Shown: piece after piece, positions 32,697 to 41,935 of the stretch | How the letters are laid out: each line of letters starts with the position of its first letter | Position numbering within the stretch: the first letter of the stretch is position 1 | NCBI GenBank assembly: GCA_022841625.1 | Contig: JALHRD010000004.1 | Coordinates: 1 to 64,000, forward strand | From: Xanthobacteraceae bacterium | GTDB lineage: Bacteria > Pseudomonadota > Alphaproteobacteria > Rhizobiales > Xanthobacteraceae | Length of the DNA stretch: 64,000 nt | Reading direction: 5' to 3' | The notes under the pieces: model-generated | Databases searched by the model: none | The model's input: the letters and a program-made list of their open reading frames with translations, nothing else | What the model was told of the DNA's origin: nothing | Made by a program: the position numbers and the translations under genes

Positions 32697-34484
32697 GTGA
32701 GCAACACCGCCGCAAAGATTGCCGCCGATCATTGGGCGGGGAGGGCCGCGCCGGAGGATACTGTCGCGCGATGCTACGCCCGCATTCGTGCCCATGCTGA
32801 TCCGGCGATTTTCATCACGCTACGCGATGAGGCGGACGCGCGCGCGGAAGCGCGTGCATTGATCGCGACGGGTGAACGGCCACTTCTCGGCGTGCCGGTC
32901 GTGATCAAGGACAACATTGATGTTAAAGGCCTGCCGACCACCGCGGCTTGCCCGGCCTTCGCTTACGAACCAGCAACGGATGCGACCGCGGTGGCGCGGT
33001 TGCGGGCGGCCGGCGCCATTGTCATTGGCAAGACCAATCTCGACCAGTTCGCGACCGGCCTGGTCGGCGTCCGCTCGCCCTATGGCGTGCCGCGCAACCC
33101 TTTCAATGCGAAGCTCATTCCAGGCGGATCGAGTTCTGGCTCCGCGGTCGCAGTCGCGGCGGGATTGGTTCCGCTCGCGCTCGGTACCGATACCGCGGGA
33201 TCCGGCCGCGTCCCGGCCGCGTTGAACAATATTGTGGGACTGAAACCCAGCCTCGGACAGGTTTCGACCCGGGGGGTCATTCCCGCCTGCCGCACCCTCG
33301 ACTGCGTGTCGGTGTTTGCGCTGACCGTCGACGATGCCGTGCTGGCGCTGTCGGTCATGGCCGGCCCCGATGCTACCGACCCCTATTCACGCCCGCATGT
33401 GCTCGCTCCGCTCGGGCCGATGCCGCGTGCCGTGCGCATCGGCGTGCCGCAGGTCGGGCAACGGGTGTTCTTCGGCGATCGGGAGGCGTCGTTGTCCTAT
33501 GATGACGCATTGGCGCGGCTTCGGAAGCTCGGTGCCAACATCATCGAGATCGACTTCGAGCCATTCTACCAAACCGCACGCTTGCTGTATGAAGGCCCAT
33601 GGCTGGCGGAACGTTATCTCGCGATCCGTTCGCTGCTGGCATCGTCACCGGACGCGATCCATCCGGTGACGCGCGCGGTCATCCTCGATGGCGCCCGCCC
33701 CACCGCCGCCGACGCGTTTTCGGCCTTCTACCAGCTCGAAGAACTGCGGCGCATGCGCGACGGCGTTTTTCGCGAGATCGACGCGATGGCGTTGCCGACC
33801 ATGCCGACGGTCTACACCGTCGATCAGGTCGCCGCCGACCCGATCACGCTTAACAGCCGGCTTGGTACCTACACCAATTTCGTCAATCTGCTCGACCTTG
33901 CCGGGCTCGCGGTGCCGGCCAATATGCGGGGTGACGGCGCGCCGGCGGGGATCACGCTGCTCGCGACCGCGGGCCGCGATGCGGCACTGGCCTCGATCGG
34001 CCGCGTCTTTCACGCCGATACCGGCTTGCCGCTTGGTGCGACTGGGTGTCCCCAGCCGCCGCTCGCGGAACTATCCCCGGCGTTGCGCGCCGACGAGATC
34101 GCAGTGGCGGTGGTCGGCGCACATCTATCCGGCATGCCGCTTAACGGTGAACTGCGCGCACTTGAAGCACGCCTCGTCGCCGAGACGACGACCAGCGCCG
34201 ATTATCGCCTGTTCGCGCTTCCCGGGACCGCGCCGCCGAAGCCTGGCATGCTGCGGATAGCGGACGGACAAGGCGCTGCGATTGTGGTCGAAGTCTGGGC
34301 GCTGACGGCGACGGCGTTTGGCCGTTTTGTCGCCGCGGTGCCACCGCCCTTGTCAATTGGGACGGTTCGGCTGGCAGGCGGAGACACGGCGAAGGGCTTC
34401 CTGGTGGAGGCTAAAGCGGTTGAAGATGCACGCGACATTTCGAGCTTCGGCGGCTGGCGGGCCTTCATGGCGGACGCGGGTTAG
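32697..34484 (+). CDS. atzF: Allophanate hydrolase, AtzF type
   Basis: A 595-residue two-domain protein that would hydrolyse allophanate to ammonia and CO2. The amidase domain has K71 (VPVVIKDNIDVKG), S145 (IPGGSSSGSA) and S169 (GTDTAGSGRVPAAL), the Lys-Ser-cisSer triad with the same 74- and 24-residue spacing as Pseudomonas AtzF. The C-terminal domain of about 150 residues (VVGAHLSGMPLNGELRALEA) is the allophanate-specific one. The GTG at 32697 is used because it starts 4 bp after the UbiD stop and removes an unrelated extension. It converges with atzH; the two stop codons overlap as TTAG. Confidence 0.88.
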   Translation: MSNTAAKIAADHWAGRAAPEDTVARCYARIRAHADPAIFITLRDEADARAEARALIATGERPLLGVPVVIKDNIDVKGLPTTAACPAFAYEPATDATAVARLRAAGAIVIGKTNLDQFATGLVGVRSPYGVPRNPFNAKLIPGGSSSGSAVAVAAGLVPLALGTDTAGSGRVPAALNNIVGLKPSLGQVSTRGVIPACRTLDCVSVFALTVDDAVLALSVMAGPDATDPYSRPHVLAPLGPMPRAVRIGVPQVGQRVFFGDREASLSYDDALARLRKLGANIIEIDFEPFYQTARLLYEGPWLAERYLAIRSLLASSPDAIHPVTRAVILDGARPTAADAFSAFYQLEELRRMRDGVFREIDAMALPTMPTVYTVDQVAADPITLNSRLGTYTNFVNLLDLAGLAVPANMRGDGAPAGITLLATAGRDAALASIGRVFHADTGLPLGATGCPQPPLAELSPALRADEIAVAVVGAHLSGMPLNGELRALEARLVAETTTSADYRLFALPGTAPPKPGMLRIADGQGAAIVVEVWALTATAFGRFVAAVPPPLSIGTVRLAGGDTAKGFLVEAKAVEDARDISSFGGWRAFMADAG

Positions 34485-34870
34485 TCTTTCGGCTCGTCGA
34501 TCACGCTGACATGGGCGGCGACGACAAACCAGCCATCCAGGAACCGTATCCAGGTTTGCATCTGCCGCCCGACCTTGCCGGGCGAGGTCGCGCGGTGGAA
34601 TAGGGTGGATGCCACCGCGACATCGCGTCCGTAGGTCGTGATAACGGTTCTTGACAGCGTACGTGCCAAGCCGGCCGGCGATCGGGCGGCACGGAATGCT
34701 TCTATTTCCGCGAAACCGTAGAGGTTCTCCGCGCCGCCGTACCGGATGGTTCGCGGGTCATTGCGGAAGGTCGCGTCGAGTGTTGCGACATCGTTGGACA
34801 CCAGCGCCCGTTCATAGCGTTCGAACGCGGCCGTCACTTCGTTGACAACGTCCGGCCGGTTGATCTCCAT
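34481..34870 (-). CDS. atzH: AtzH/HpxZ-like small protein (NTF2-like fold)
   Basis: A 129-residue NTF2-like protein of the AtzH/HpxZ (former DUF3225) family. It begins MEINRPDVVNEVTAAFERYE and has RNDPRTIRYGGAENLYGF and FLDGWFVVAAHVSVID, all conserved in that family. In cyanuric acid degraders AtzH acts with AtzEG on carboxylated ureido intermediates, reported as dicarboxyurea decarboxylation to allophanate; HpxZ belongs to oxalurate catabolism. It lies 9 bp downstream of atzE, so the order is atzG-atzE-atzH on the minus strand. Confidence 0.82.
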   Translation of the reverse strand: MEINRPDVVNEVTAAFERYERALVSNDVATLDATFRNDPRTIRYGGAENLYGFAEIEAFRAARSPAGLARTLSRTVITTYGRDVAVASTLFHRATSPGKVGRQMQTWIRFLDGWFVVAAHVSVIDEPKD

Positions 34871-34879
34871 GCCGCCCTC

Positions 34880-36268
34880 CTAGATCGCGGGTCTGGCTGC
34901 CGCGGCAACGCCCGCCCGTTCGAGCGTGTGCGCAATGCGCAAGGCAACATCTTCGCGCCACGGCGCGGTGATGATCTGCACGCCCATCGGCAGTGGGGTG
35001 AGCGGCACTGGCACTGCGACGACCGGCAGCCCGATGAACGAGATCGGTTGGGTGTACAGGCCCATATTGGCGCGCACCGGCATCTCAACACCGTCGAGCA
35101 AGAAAGTGTTTTGGCCGATCATGGGGGCGGCGCAAGGCGTCGACGGCGCAATGATGGCATCGACGTCCTTGAACAGGGTGAGCACGCGGTCACGATACCA
35201 GCGGCGAAATTTCTGCGCCTGGTTCACCAGTGTCGCCGGCACCATCGCGCCCGCGATCAGGCGATCGCGCACCGCCGGATCGAAATCGTGCGCGCGGGCG
35301 CGCAACCGTTCGAGATGCAGGGTCGCGCCTTCGGTCGCCGTTATTACATAGGCCGCCGCGCGCGCCCGCGCCGCCTCGGGAATATCGATCTCGCGGGTCA
35401 CGTTGAGCGCCTTGGTGACCCGCTCCACAGCTGTTAGCGCCTCCGGAAAGGCGCCGGCGCGAAAATAGCCCCCGGCCACTGCGATGGTGAGACCATCGGC
35501 GCCCTTGCCAATGCGCGGAACGGTCGGTTCGGTCGGCCGGTCGACGCAGACCGGATCGTCGGGATCGTGTCCCTGCATCGCGTCATAGGCGAGCGCAAGG
35601 TCGTAGACCGAACGCGCGAACGGTCCGACATGATCGAGGCTGCCAACAAACGGGAAGCTGCGTGCACGCGAAAGCCGGCCGTAGGTTGGTTTCAGGCCGA
35701 AGATTCCGCACAGCGCAGCCGGAACGCGGATCGAGCCATTGGTGTCGGAGCCGAGCGACAGCGGGACCAGGCCTCCGGCGACCGCGCCGGCGGAGCCGCT
35801 CGATGAGCCGCCGGTCATGCGCCTCGTGTCATGCGGATTGCGGGCCGGGCCGTCGTGGAGGTTTTCACCGGTGAAATCATAGGCGTATTCGCCCATATTG
35901 AGCGCGCCCACGAGCACAGCGCCGGCTATTTCCAGGCGTTCGATCAACGGTGAGTCCGCCGCCGCAGGCGGCCGATCCCGATTGATCTTCGAGCCGGCCA
36001 GGGTCGGCAGGCCTTTAACGTCGAACAGGTTCTTGACCGCAAACGGCACGCCGGCAAGCGGCCCAAGCGGCTTGCCGTTTTGGCGCGCGTCGTCGATCGC
36101 GGTAGCGCGATCCAGCGCGCGTTGTTCAACGACGGCCGTGAACGCATTGAGTGCAGGATTGCGTGCTGAAATACGCGCGAGCGCACCCGCGACAACATCG
36201 CGCGCGCGCGCCTGGCCGTCATGCACGGCGTGGGCGATCGCATTCGCGGACGTCCAGGTGAAATCCAT
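34880..36268 (-). CDS. atzE: AtzE family amidohydrolase
   Basis: A 462-residue amidase-signature enzyme with K79 (PFAVKNLFDVKG), S155 (MTGGSSSGSAGAV) and S179 (GSDTNGSIRVPAAL) forming the triad. The opening FTWTSANAIAHAVHDGQA and the long middle segment with ATEGATLHLERLRARAHDFD are AtzE-like. In Pseudomonas, AtzE works with the small AtzG to deaminate 1-carboxybiuret. The adjacent atzG-like gene makes that complex very likely here. The true substrate may be another ureido carboxylate, since no cyanuric acid or barbiturate ring hydrolase is present. Confidence 0.88.
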   Translation of the reverse strand: MDFTWTSANAIAHAVHDGQARARDVVAGALARISARNPALNAFTAVVEQRALDRATAIDDARQNGKPLGPLAGVPFAVKNLFDVKGLPTLAGSKINRDRPPAAADSPLIERLEIAGAVLVGALNMGEYAYDFTGENLHDGPARNPHDTRRMTGGSSSGSAGAVAGGLVPLSLGSDTNGSIRVPAALCGIFGLKPTYGRLSRARSFPFVGSLDHVGPFARSVYDLALAYDAMQGHDPDDPVCVDRPTEPTVPRIGKGADGLTIAVAGGYFRAGAFPEALTAVERVTKALNVTREIDIPEAARARAAAYVITATEGATLHLERLRARAHDFDPAVRDRLIAGAMVPATLVNQAQKFRRWYRDRVLTLFKDVDAIIAPSTPCAAPMIGQNTFLLDGVEMPVRANMGLYTQPISFIGLPVVAVPVPLTPLPMGVQIITAPWREDVALRIAHTLERAGVAAAARPAI

Positions 36269-36300
36269 GCTGGGTGTGTCCTGGACCAGGAGAAATGCCG

Positions 36301-36480
36301 TCAGGCGGCAAACACCGGCGCCGGTTCGGCGTCGTCGGGAAGTTTAAATTCAGCAACATGCGCGCCGTGACGCAAAGTGACTTGCAGATTGGTCTTCACC
36401 GCAGCCTTCCAATTCGGCTCGACCGGCAAGTCGAACGCGCGGGCGGCAGCCTCGATCAGGTCATCAAGCGGATCGGGCAT
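36301..36480 (-). CDS. atzG: AtzG-like small subunit (DUF4089)
   Basis: A 59-residue protein, MPDPLDDLIEAAARAFDL at its start, followed by EPNWKAAVKTNLQVTLRHGA, of the AtzG/DUF4089 type that stabilises AtzE and related amidases in a GatC-like way. The ATG at 36480 lies inside the 3' end of the ABC ATPase gene, a 17-bp overlap in another frame, which ties amidase expression to the importer. atzE starts 32 bp downstream. A longer reading from 36531 adds residues that are only the frame-shifted ATPase gene. Confidence 0.78.
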   Translation of the reverse strand: MPDPLDDLIEAAARAFDLPVEPNWKAAVKTNLQVTLRHGAHVAEFKLPDDAEPAPVFAA

Positions 36481-38191
36481 GGTTGCTCTCCGGTTCGAAG
36501 GTCGGGTGCGGAATGGCGGCCAACAGCTCACGAGTATAGTCCGCTTCCGGTGCGTGCAGCACTTGGTTTGTCGGTCCTTGCTCGACGATCCGCCCGGCGC
36601 GCATCACCAGCACCCGGTCGCATAGGAGCCGCACAACGTTAAGGTCATGCGACACGAAGAGATAGCTCATCCCAAGGGTTTCCTTAAGTTCCTGCAAAAG
36701 GTTGAGGACCACCGCCTGGACCGAAACATCGAGCGCGGCGGTGGGTTCGTCGAGGATCATCAGTTCGGGGTGCAGCGCAATGGCGCGGGCGATGCCAACG
36801 CGTGCCTTTTGTCCGCCGGAAAGCTGATGCGGAAAACGATCGAGCAGGTCGAGCGGCAGCCCGACCTGTCGCGCCAATACCTCGCAGCGTGCGCGCACGG
36901 CATTGCGGCCTTTGATGCCGCCGAGCCGCAGGATCGGGTCGGCGATAGCGCGTGCCGCTGTGAACCGTGGGTTGAGGCTGTCGGTCGCATCCTGGAACAC
37001 CATCTGGATACGCTTGCGGATCGCCAGGCGAGCGAAAGATTTGGCCGGGATCGTTCCAATGTCCGCGCCGTCAAACTGGATCAGGCCACTGGTCGCATCG
37101 GTCAGTCGCATGATCATGGTTGAAGTGGTGGACTTGCCGCAGCCGGATTCGCCGACCAGACCGACGCTCTCGCCGCGGCCGATGCTGAAGCTGATGCCGT
37201 CGACCGCGCGGAAAGTTTCCGACTCCGGAGCAGGGCCGCGGCGAAACAGGTTGGCGAGCGATCGGCTAGCGCCCTGACTGGGATATTCCTTGACGAGCTT
37301 CTCGACCACCAGCAGCGGTGTCTTGTCGGCGGCGATGGGCAGCACCTGGGCGGTTGGGCGCGCGATGGCATCCTCCGGCAGCAGATCGCGCAGCGATACG
37401 CCGGGCCGCGGCGTCGCACGCATCAGCCTCCGGGTGTAGGCGTGCTCCGGGGCGGTGAAGATCGCGCGCGCGGTCGCCGTCTCGACGATGTGGCCCTTTT
37501 CCATGACTGTCACGCGGTCGCAATAGGTGGCGGCCAGTCCGAGGTCATGGGTGATCAGGATGGTGGACATGCCGCGCTGCCGGGTGAGCTCGACCACGAG
37601 CTCCATCACGGTTTTCTGGGTGGTGACGTCGAGCCCGGTCGTGGGTTCGTCGGCGATCAGGAGCTGCGGTCGGCAGGCAAGCGCCAGCGCGATCACGATG
37701 CGCTGACACATGCCGCCGGACAACTCGAACGGATAGGCGTGATAGCGTTCGCGCGGGCGGGCGATGCGCACCTGTTCAAGCAACTCGATCGCCTTAGCGG
37801 TTACATCCTGCGAGCCGGCCTGAGCGTGCTGCATCAGCACGTCCTCGATCTGGTGGCCGACCTTGCGGATCGGATTGAGCGCCGCCCGCGGGTTTTGGAA
37901 GATCATCGATATTTCACGGCCGCGCAGATTGCGCATATCGCTTTCGCTGGCGGCACGCAGATCGATGCCACTAAAGGTGATCGTGCCCTCGGCGATGCAC
38001 CCGGCCCGGTCGAGGATCCGCATCACCGCATAGGACGTCACCGATTTTCCGGAACCGGACTCGCCTACGATGGCGAGGGTCTCGCCCTTGCCGACGGAGA
38101 CATCGATGCGCTCGACCGCGCAGACGATTCCGCGCCTGGTCGAGAATTCGACGGTGAGGTCGCGGATATCGAGCAGCGGCAGCGTTGTCAT
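36464..38191 (-). CDS. Peptide/nickel-type ABC transporter, fused double ATP-binding protein
   Basis: A 575-residue protein with two complete ABC modules, equivalent to DppD and DppF in one chain. Walker A motifs are GESGSGKSV (first half) and GESGCGKST (second half). The ABC signatures are LSGGMCQRI and LSGGQKARVGIARAI, and the Walker B segments are LLIADEPTTGLD and MILDEPTAALD. The first ABC signature reads SGGMC where SGGMRQR is usual. The ATG at 38191 follows the permease gene by 5 bp. It drives uptake through the permeases at 38197 and 39081 with the binding protein at 40127. Confidence 0.94.
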   Translation of the reverse strand: MTTLPLLDIRDLTVEFSTRRGIVCAVERIDVSVGKGETLAIVGESGSGKSVTSYAVMRILDRAGCIAEGTITFSGIDLRAASESDMRNLRGREISMIFQNPRAALNPIRKVGHQIEDVLMQHAQAGSQDVTAKAIELLEQVRIARPRERYHAYPFELSGGMCQRIVIALALACRPQLLIADEPTTGLDVTTQKTVMELVVELTRQRGMSTILITHDLGLAATYCDRVTVMEKGHIVETATARAIFTAPEHAYTRRLMRATPRPGVSLRDLLPEDAIARPTAQVLPIAADKTPLLVVEKLVKEYPSQGASRSLANLFRRGPAPESETFRAVDGISFSIGRGESVGLVGESGCGKSTTSTMIMRLTDATSGLIQFDGADIGTIPAKSFARLAIRKRIQMVFQDATDSLNPRFTAARAIADPILRLGGIKGRNAVRARCEVLARQVGLPLDLLDRFPHQLSGGQKARVGIARAIALHPELMILDEPTAALDVSVQAVVLNLLQELKETLGMSYLFVSHDLNVVRLLCDRVLVMRAGRIVEQGPTNQVLHAPEADYTRELLAAIPHPTFEPESNHARSA

Positions 38192-38196
38192 GGCAT

Positions 38197-39084
38197 TCAG
38201 GTCCGCCTCTGCGGGTCGACGATGTCGCGTAGCCCGTCGCCCAGCAGGTTGAAGCAGAACACCGAAACCATCAGTGCCGCGCCGGGAAAAAATGCGATCC
38301 ACCATTCTCCCGACACCATGAAGGCGGCGCCTTCTGCCACCATGATTCCCCATTCAGCCGTCGGCGCCCGGACGCCCAGTCCGATAAATGATAGGCCGGC
38401 GGCATTGAGGATCGCGTAGCCCATGGTGAGCGACATCTGCACTACCATGATAGGCATGATGTTTGGCAGCACCTGCGTTAGCACGATCCGCCCGTCGCCG
38501 TTGCCGGAAAGCCGTGCCGCCATCACGAAGCCGGCCTCGCGCCGCACATTGGCTTCGGCGCGGGCAATACGGGCATAGAGCGGGAAGTTCACGATCGCAG
38601 TTGCCAGGATAATGTTTTCGACGGTGTTCCCGAGCGCGGCGACGATGCCCATCGCCAGCACAAACAGCGGGAACGCCATGATGGTGTCGGCGATGCGGCC
38701 GACGATGCGGTCGGTCCAGCCGCCAAAGAAGCCGGCAGCAACGCCGGCGAGCCCACCCATCAGGAACACCAGGACGACCGATGCGACGGCAATAAATATG
38801 TCGAGCTGGGTCGCGACCACCACGCGGCTGAAGATGTCGCGGCCGAGCTGGTCGGTCCCGAACCAGTGTGCCATCGACGGCGGCTTGAGCGCCATCGCGG
38901 TGTTGCTGGCGTAGGGGTCGTAAGGGACGATCAACGGTCCGAATACCGCGGCCGTGATGATGAGGAGGAACAATCCGAAAGCAAAAGCCGTGACCGGATT
39001 CTCGCTCAGCACATAGCGGGCGTGATGCAGCAGGGCCATAAGTCCGCGGGCGGGACGACCGCTCGGCACGGCAAGCTCACTCAT
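38197..39084 (-). CDS. Peptide/nickel-type ABC transporter permease (DppC-like)
   Basis: A 295-residue inner-membrane protein with an N-terminal leader helix (NPVTAFAFGLFLLIITAAVF), a periplasmic segment PYDPYASNTAMALKPPSMAH, the GTDQLGRDIFSRVV motif diagnostic of OppC/DppC proteins, and about five further helices. The EAA-like loop is ARAEANVRREAGFVMAARLSG. It overlaps the DppB-like gene by 4 bp (ATGA), so the two permeases are translated together. Confidence 0.94.
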   Translation of the reverse strand: MSELAVPSGRPARGLMALLHHARYVLSENPVTAFAFGLFLLIITAAVFGPLIVPYDPYASNTAMALKPPSMAHWFGTDQLGRDIFSRVVVATQLDIFIAVASVVLVFLMGGLAGVAAGFFGGWTDRIVGRIADTIMAFPLFVLAMGIVAALGNTVENIILATAIVNFPLYARIARAEANVRREAGFVMAARLSGNGDGRIVLTQVLPNIMPIMVVQMSLTMGYAILNAAGLSFIGLGVRAPTAEWGIMVAEGAAFMVSGEWWIAFFPGAALMVSVFCFNLLGDGLRDIVDPQRRT

Positions 39085-40094
39085 GCTTCGATCCTCACGC
39101 GTGGGTCGACCACGCCATACAGGATGTCGATCAGCAGATTGAGTACGACATACATCACCGCCATGGTGAGGACGAAACCTTGCACTGGCGCGAAGTCGGA
39201 TGCGACCAGCGCCTCGACCGCGTAAGAGCCGATACCGGGCCAGGCGAACACCTTCTCCACCAGCACATTGGCGCCGAGCAGGAACGAGAACACCATGCCG
39301 AGCGTGGTGATAACCGGCAGCATGGCGTTGCGGAACGCGTAGGTGACGATCACCGTCTTTGGCGACAGTCCGCTGGCGCGGGCGGTGCGTATGAAATCGG
39401 AGGCGAGCACCGCCAGCATCGAGGCGCGCGTCATGCGTGCGATCGGCGCGATCGAGAAGATTGCCAGAGTCAGCACCGGCAGAATGAGCTGTTTGAGGCT
39501 AGCCAGGAACATATCGCCGTCGCCCGCGATCAGGCTGTCGATCAGGAAGAAGCCGGTGACCTGCGGCGGCGGACTGAAGAAGATATCGAGCCGTCCCAGC
39601 GGTGCTGGCGCCAGTCCCAACAGGTAGTAGAAGACGTAGACCAGGATAAGGCCGGTGAAGAACACCGGCAGCGACACACCAGCGGTTGCGATCACGCGAC
39701 ACAGATGATCGACCATTGATCCCGGACGGGTGGCGGCGAAGATGCCAAGCGGCACCGCAATCACCATCGACACTATTAGGCCTAGAAGGGTCAGCTCAGC
39801 GGAGGCCGGCAGCCGGGTGCGAATATCCGTCGCTACCGGCTGGCCGGTGGTGAGAGACATGCCGAGCTCGCCGCGCGCGAGATCCTGCACGTAGCGGCCG
39901 AATTGCACGATCAGCGGCTTGTCGAGGCCGAGCTTAACCCTGATCTGGTCAATCGCTTCCTGCGTCGCCGCAGGCCCGGCAAAGTAGGCGGCGGTGTCGC
40001 CCGGCAAGGCCCGCGTCAGCAGAAACGTAACGATCACCACGCCGATGAGGCTCGGCACCGCGATCATCAGCCGCTGGAGGATCATGCGCAGCAT
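39081..40094 (-). CDS. Peptide/nickel-type ABC transporter permease (DppB-like)
   Basis: A 337-residue permease with a first helix (RLMIAVPSLIGVVIVTFLL), GDTAAYFAGPAATQEAIDQI in the first periplasmic loop, FGRYVQDLARGELGMSL, which is the OppB/DppB signature region, and an EAA-type loop near FIRTARASGLSPKTVIVTY. The gene follows the binding-protein gene after a 32-bp gap and overlaps the DppC-like gene. Families with this organisation import di- and oligopeptides, nickel chelates, glutathione or small ureides. Confidence 0.94.
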   Translation of the reverse strand: MLRMILQRLMIAVPSLIGVVIVTFLLTRALPGDTAAYFAGPAATQEAIDQIRVKLGLDKPLIVQFGRYVQDLARGELGMSLTTGQPVATDIRTRLPASAELTLLGLIVSMVIAVPLGIFAATRPGSMVDHLCRVIATAGVSLPVFFTGLILVYVFYYLLGLAPAPLGRLDIFFSPPPQVTGFFLIDSLIAGDGDMFLASLKQLILPVLTLAIFSIAPIARMTRASMLAVLASDFIRTARASGLSPKTVIVTYAFRNAMLPVITTLGMVFSFLLGANVLVEKVFAWPGIGSYAVEALVASDFAPVQGFVLTMAVMYVVLNLLIDILYGVVDPRVRIEA

Positions 40095-40126
40095 TCAAAA
40101 ACGACCCATCAAAGGACCGGTTGCCG

Positions 40127-41746
40127 TCACGCCTTTGCCAGCGAGCGATAGTCAAGCTGCCGGTGGAACCAGTAGCGATAGCCCGAGATGTTTTTTTGCA
40201 TTGCGACATTGAGATAGGGTTGGAACAGCGGGATGCGCGGCACCTCGGCGAATGCTTTGTTGACGAATCCGCGGACGTTCTTGTCGTAGGCGGCGCTGTC
40301 GTTCTCGGCGGCGGCGGTTCGTGCCGCATCGATATAGGCGTCCATCGCCTTGTCCTGGTAGCTCATCGTGTTGAAGACGGCGTTCTGGCCGTGATAGCTC
40401 CAGAAGAAGAAGTACTCGGGATAATCGAGCCAACCCGAGAAGGTGTTGACGATCATCGGAAGCTCCTTCTTGAGGAGTTCGTTGCGCCAGTTGGCGCCCG
40501 GGATCTTGTTGATCGTAGTCTTGATGCCGATTTGGTTCAGGCTTTCCTGAACCAGAACGCACAGCGGCTCGCCGATCACCCCAAAGCCCAGGTCGAATGA
40601 CAGCGTGGTCTCCAGACCGTTGGGGAATCCGGCCTCCGCCATCAGTTGCTTCGCCTTGGCGATGTCGGTGTTGTAGCCATGTTGCTGCGGCCAGGTGAGG
40701 TTCGATGCGGTGTTGGTCTTGCCGCCATACATCGGATTGGCAAGACCGAACATCACGGCATCCATGATCTTTTGGTAGGGTATCGCGTAGGCGATGGCTT
40801 GGCGCAGTTTGACGTTGTTGAACGGCGGGTTTTTGCAGTTCAAGCCCAGGTACCAAATGCCGTTACCGATCGGCGTCGAGGCGACGCGAACCTTGCCGAT
40901 CTGCCGTAGCTCGGCAAAGTCCTTGTTTGGCAGATCGAAGGAGATGTCGGCGTCGCCGCGCTCGATCAGCGCGCGCCGGTTGCCGGACGACGGTACGATC
41001 CGCCAGACAATGCGGCGCACCTTCGGCAGTGGCCCACTCTTCCAAGCGTCGTTGCGTTCGTAGACCACTTCGCTGCCGGGCTGCCAGCGAGCGACTTTGT
41101 AGGCGCCGCCGCCGGCGATGTTGTTCTTGGTGTACTCAAGGCCCCAGGGGTCTTTTTCATTGGCGTGTTTTTGGATCAGCTGCGCGTGGTAGATGCCCGG
41201 CACGATCACGGCAAGATCGGGTATTGTCAGGTTGTCCTTGCGGATGAAGTCGACGCGGAAGGTGTGGTCGTCGACGACCACGAATTGCTCGGGCTTCTCG
41301 AGCGACCCGGCCTTCATCTGGAAAGTCGGGAATCCGCCGACCGTGACCGCGCGGTCGAACGACCACTTTACATCCTTAGCGGTGATCGCGGTCCCGTCAT
41401 GGAACGTGGCGTTCTTGCGCAGTTTGAAGGTGATTGACTTATCGCTCGCCGTCCATTCCTCAGCCAGCTCGGGTGTGAAAGTGTCCCGGTCGTAAGACTC
41501 GGTTCCGTCGGCAAGCGTCTTTTTGCCGTGCGACATCAGTCTGTCGTAGCAATTCCATGACACCTCATAGCCGGGGCGATTGGTGCCGACGCCGTGAATG
41601 TCGAAATTGTTCGGCCCGCTTTCGGTGACGAACAGCAGCGTCTCCTGCCGCGATTGCGCCTTGGCCGGCGACCAGATGGCTGGGGCGGGCAGCGCTGTAC
41701 CGGCGGCAACTGCGGTTACGGACTTCAAGAAATCGCGACGCTTCAT
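40127..41746 (-). CDS. Family 5 ABC transporter substrate-binding protein with Tat-type signal
   Basis: A 539-residue periplasmic protein. The N terminus MKRRDFLKSVTAVAAGTA has a twin-arginine motif, and cleavage is likely after SPAKA. SBP_bac_5 features are ELAEEWTASDKSITFKLRKN, FHDGTAITAKDVKWSFDRA and GGGAYKVARWQPGSEVVYER. The ATG at 41746 is chosen because the Tat motif begins there. It leads the importer plus atzGEH operon, so the ligand is probably an amide, ureide or nitrogen-rich compound rather than a peptide; this is inferred from neighbours only. Confidence 0.93.
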   Translation of the reverse strand: MKRRDFLKSVTAVAAGTALPAPAIWSPAKAQSRQETLLFVTESGPNNFDIHGVGTNRPGYEVSWNCYDRLMSHGKKTLADGTESYDRDTFTPELAEEWTASDKSITFKLRKNATFHDGTAITAKDVKWSFDRAVTVGGFPTFQMKAGSLEKPEQFVVVDDHTFRVDFIRKDNLTIPDLAVIVPGIYHAQLIQKHANEKDPWGLEYTKNNIAGGGAYKVARWQPGSEVVYERNDAWKSGPLPKVRRIVWRIVPSSGNRRALIERGDADISFDLPNKDFAELRQIGKVRVASTPIGNGIWYLGLNCKNPPFNNVKLRQAIAYAIPYQKIMDAVMFGLANPMYGGKTNTASNLTWPQQHGYNTDIAKAKQLMAEAGFPNGLETTLSFDLGFGVIGEPLCVLVQESLNQIGIKTTINKIPGANWRNELLKKELPMIVNTFSGWLDYPEYFFFWSYHGQNAVFNTMSYQDKAMDAYIDAARTAAAENDSAAYDKNVRGFVNKAFAEVPRIPLFQPYLNVAMQKNISGYRYWFHRQLDYRSLAKA

Positions 41747-41935
41747 GGCAGGCTCCCGGGCTTGTAGGGCGGCAATCCCGGTGTTCTCCGCAAGCCTCGT
41801 GCCAATCCCGGCAAGCGGGTCGTCGCAGGACACAAGTTATTGATTTTTATGAAATCTCTATATTTGACGCTGGGATCGCGACGGTGGGGGGAGCGGCGCA
41901 GCCTATTTTTTTAGCATCTGCTCACGAATGAAGCT
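41747..41935. promoter_or_regulatory. AT-rich intergenic region, probable promoter of the importer-atzGEH operon
   Basis: 189 bp between the binding-protein gene start and the end of the second UbiD gene, both on the minus strand. Positions about 41833-41875 are strongly AT-rich against the surrounding DNA, which suits a promoter reading toward the ABC operon. The piece at 41903-41911 holds a run of seven T. I cannot place -35 and -10 boxes with confidence and see no clear terminator for UbiD. Confidence 0.35.
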
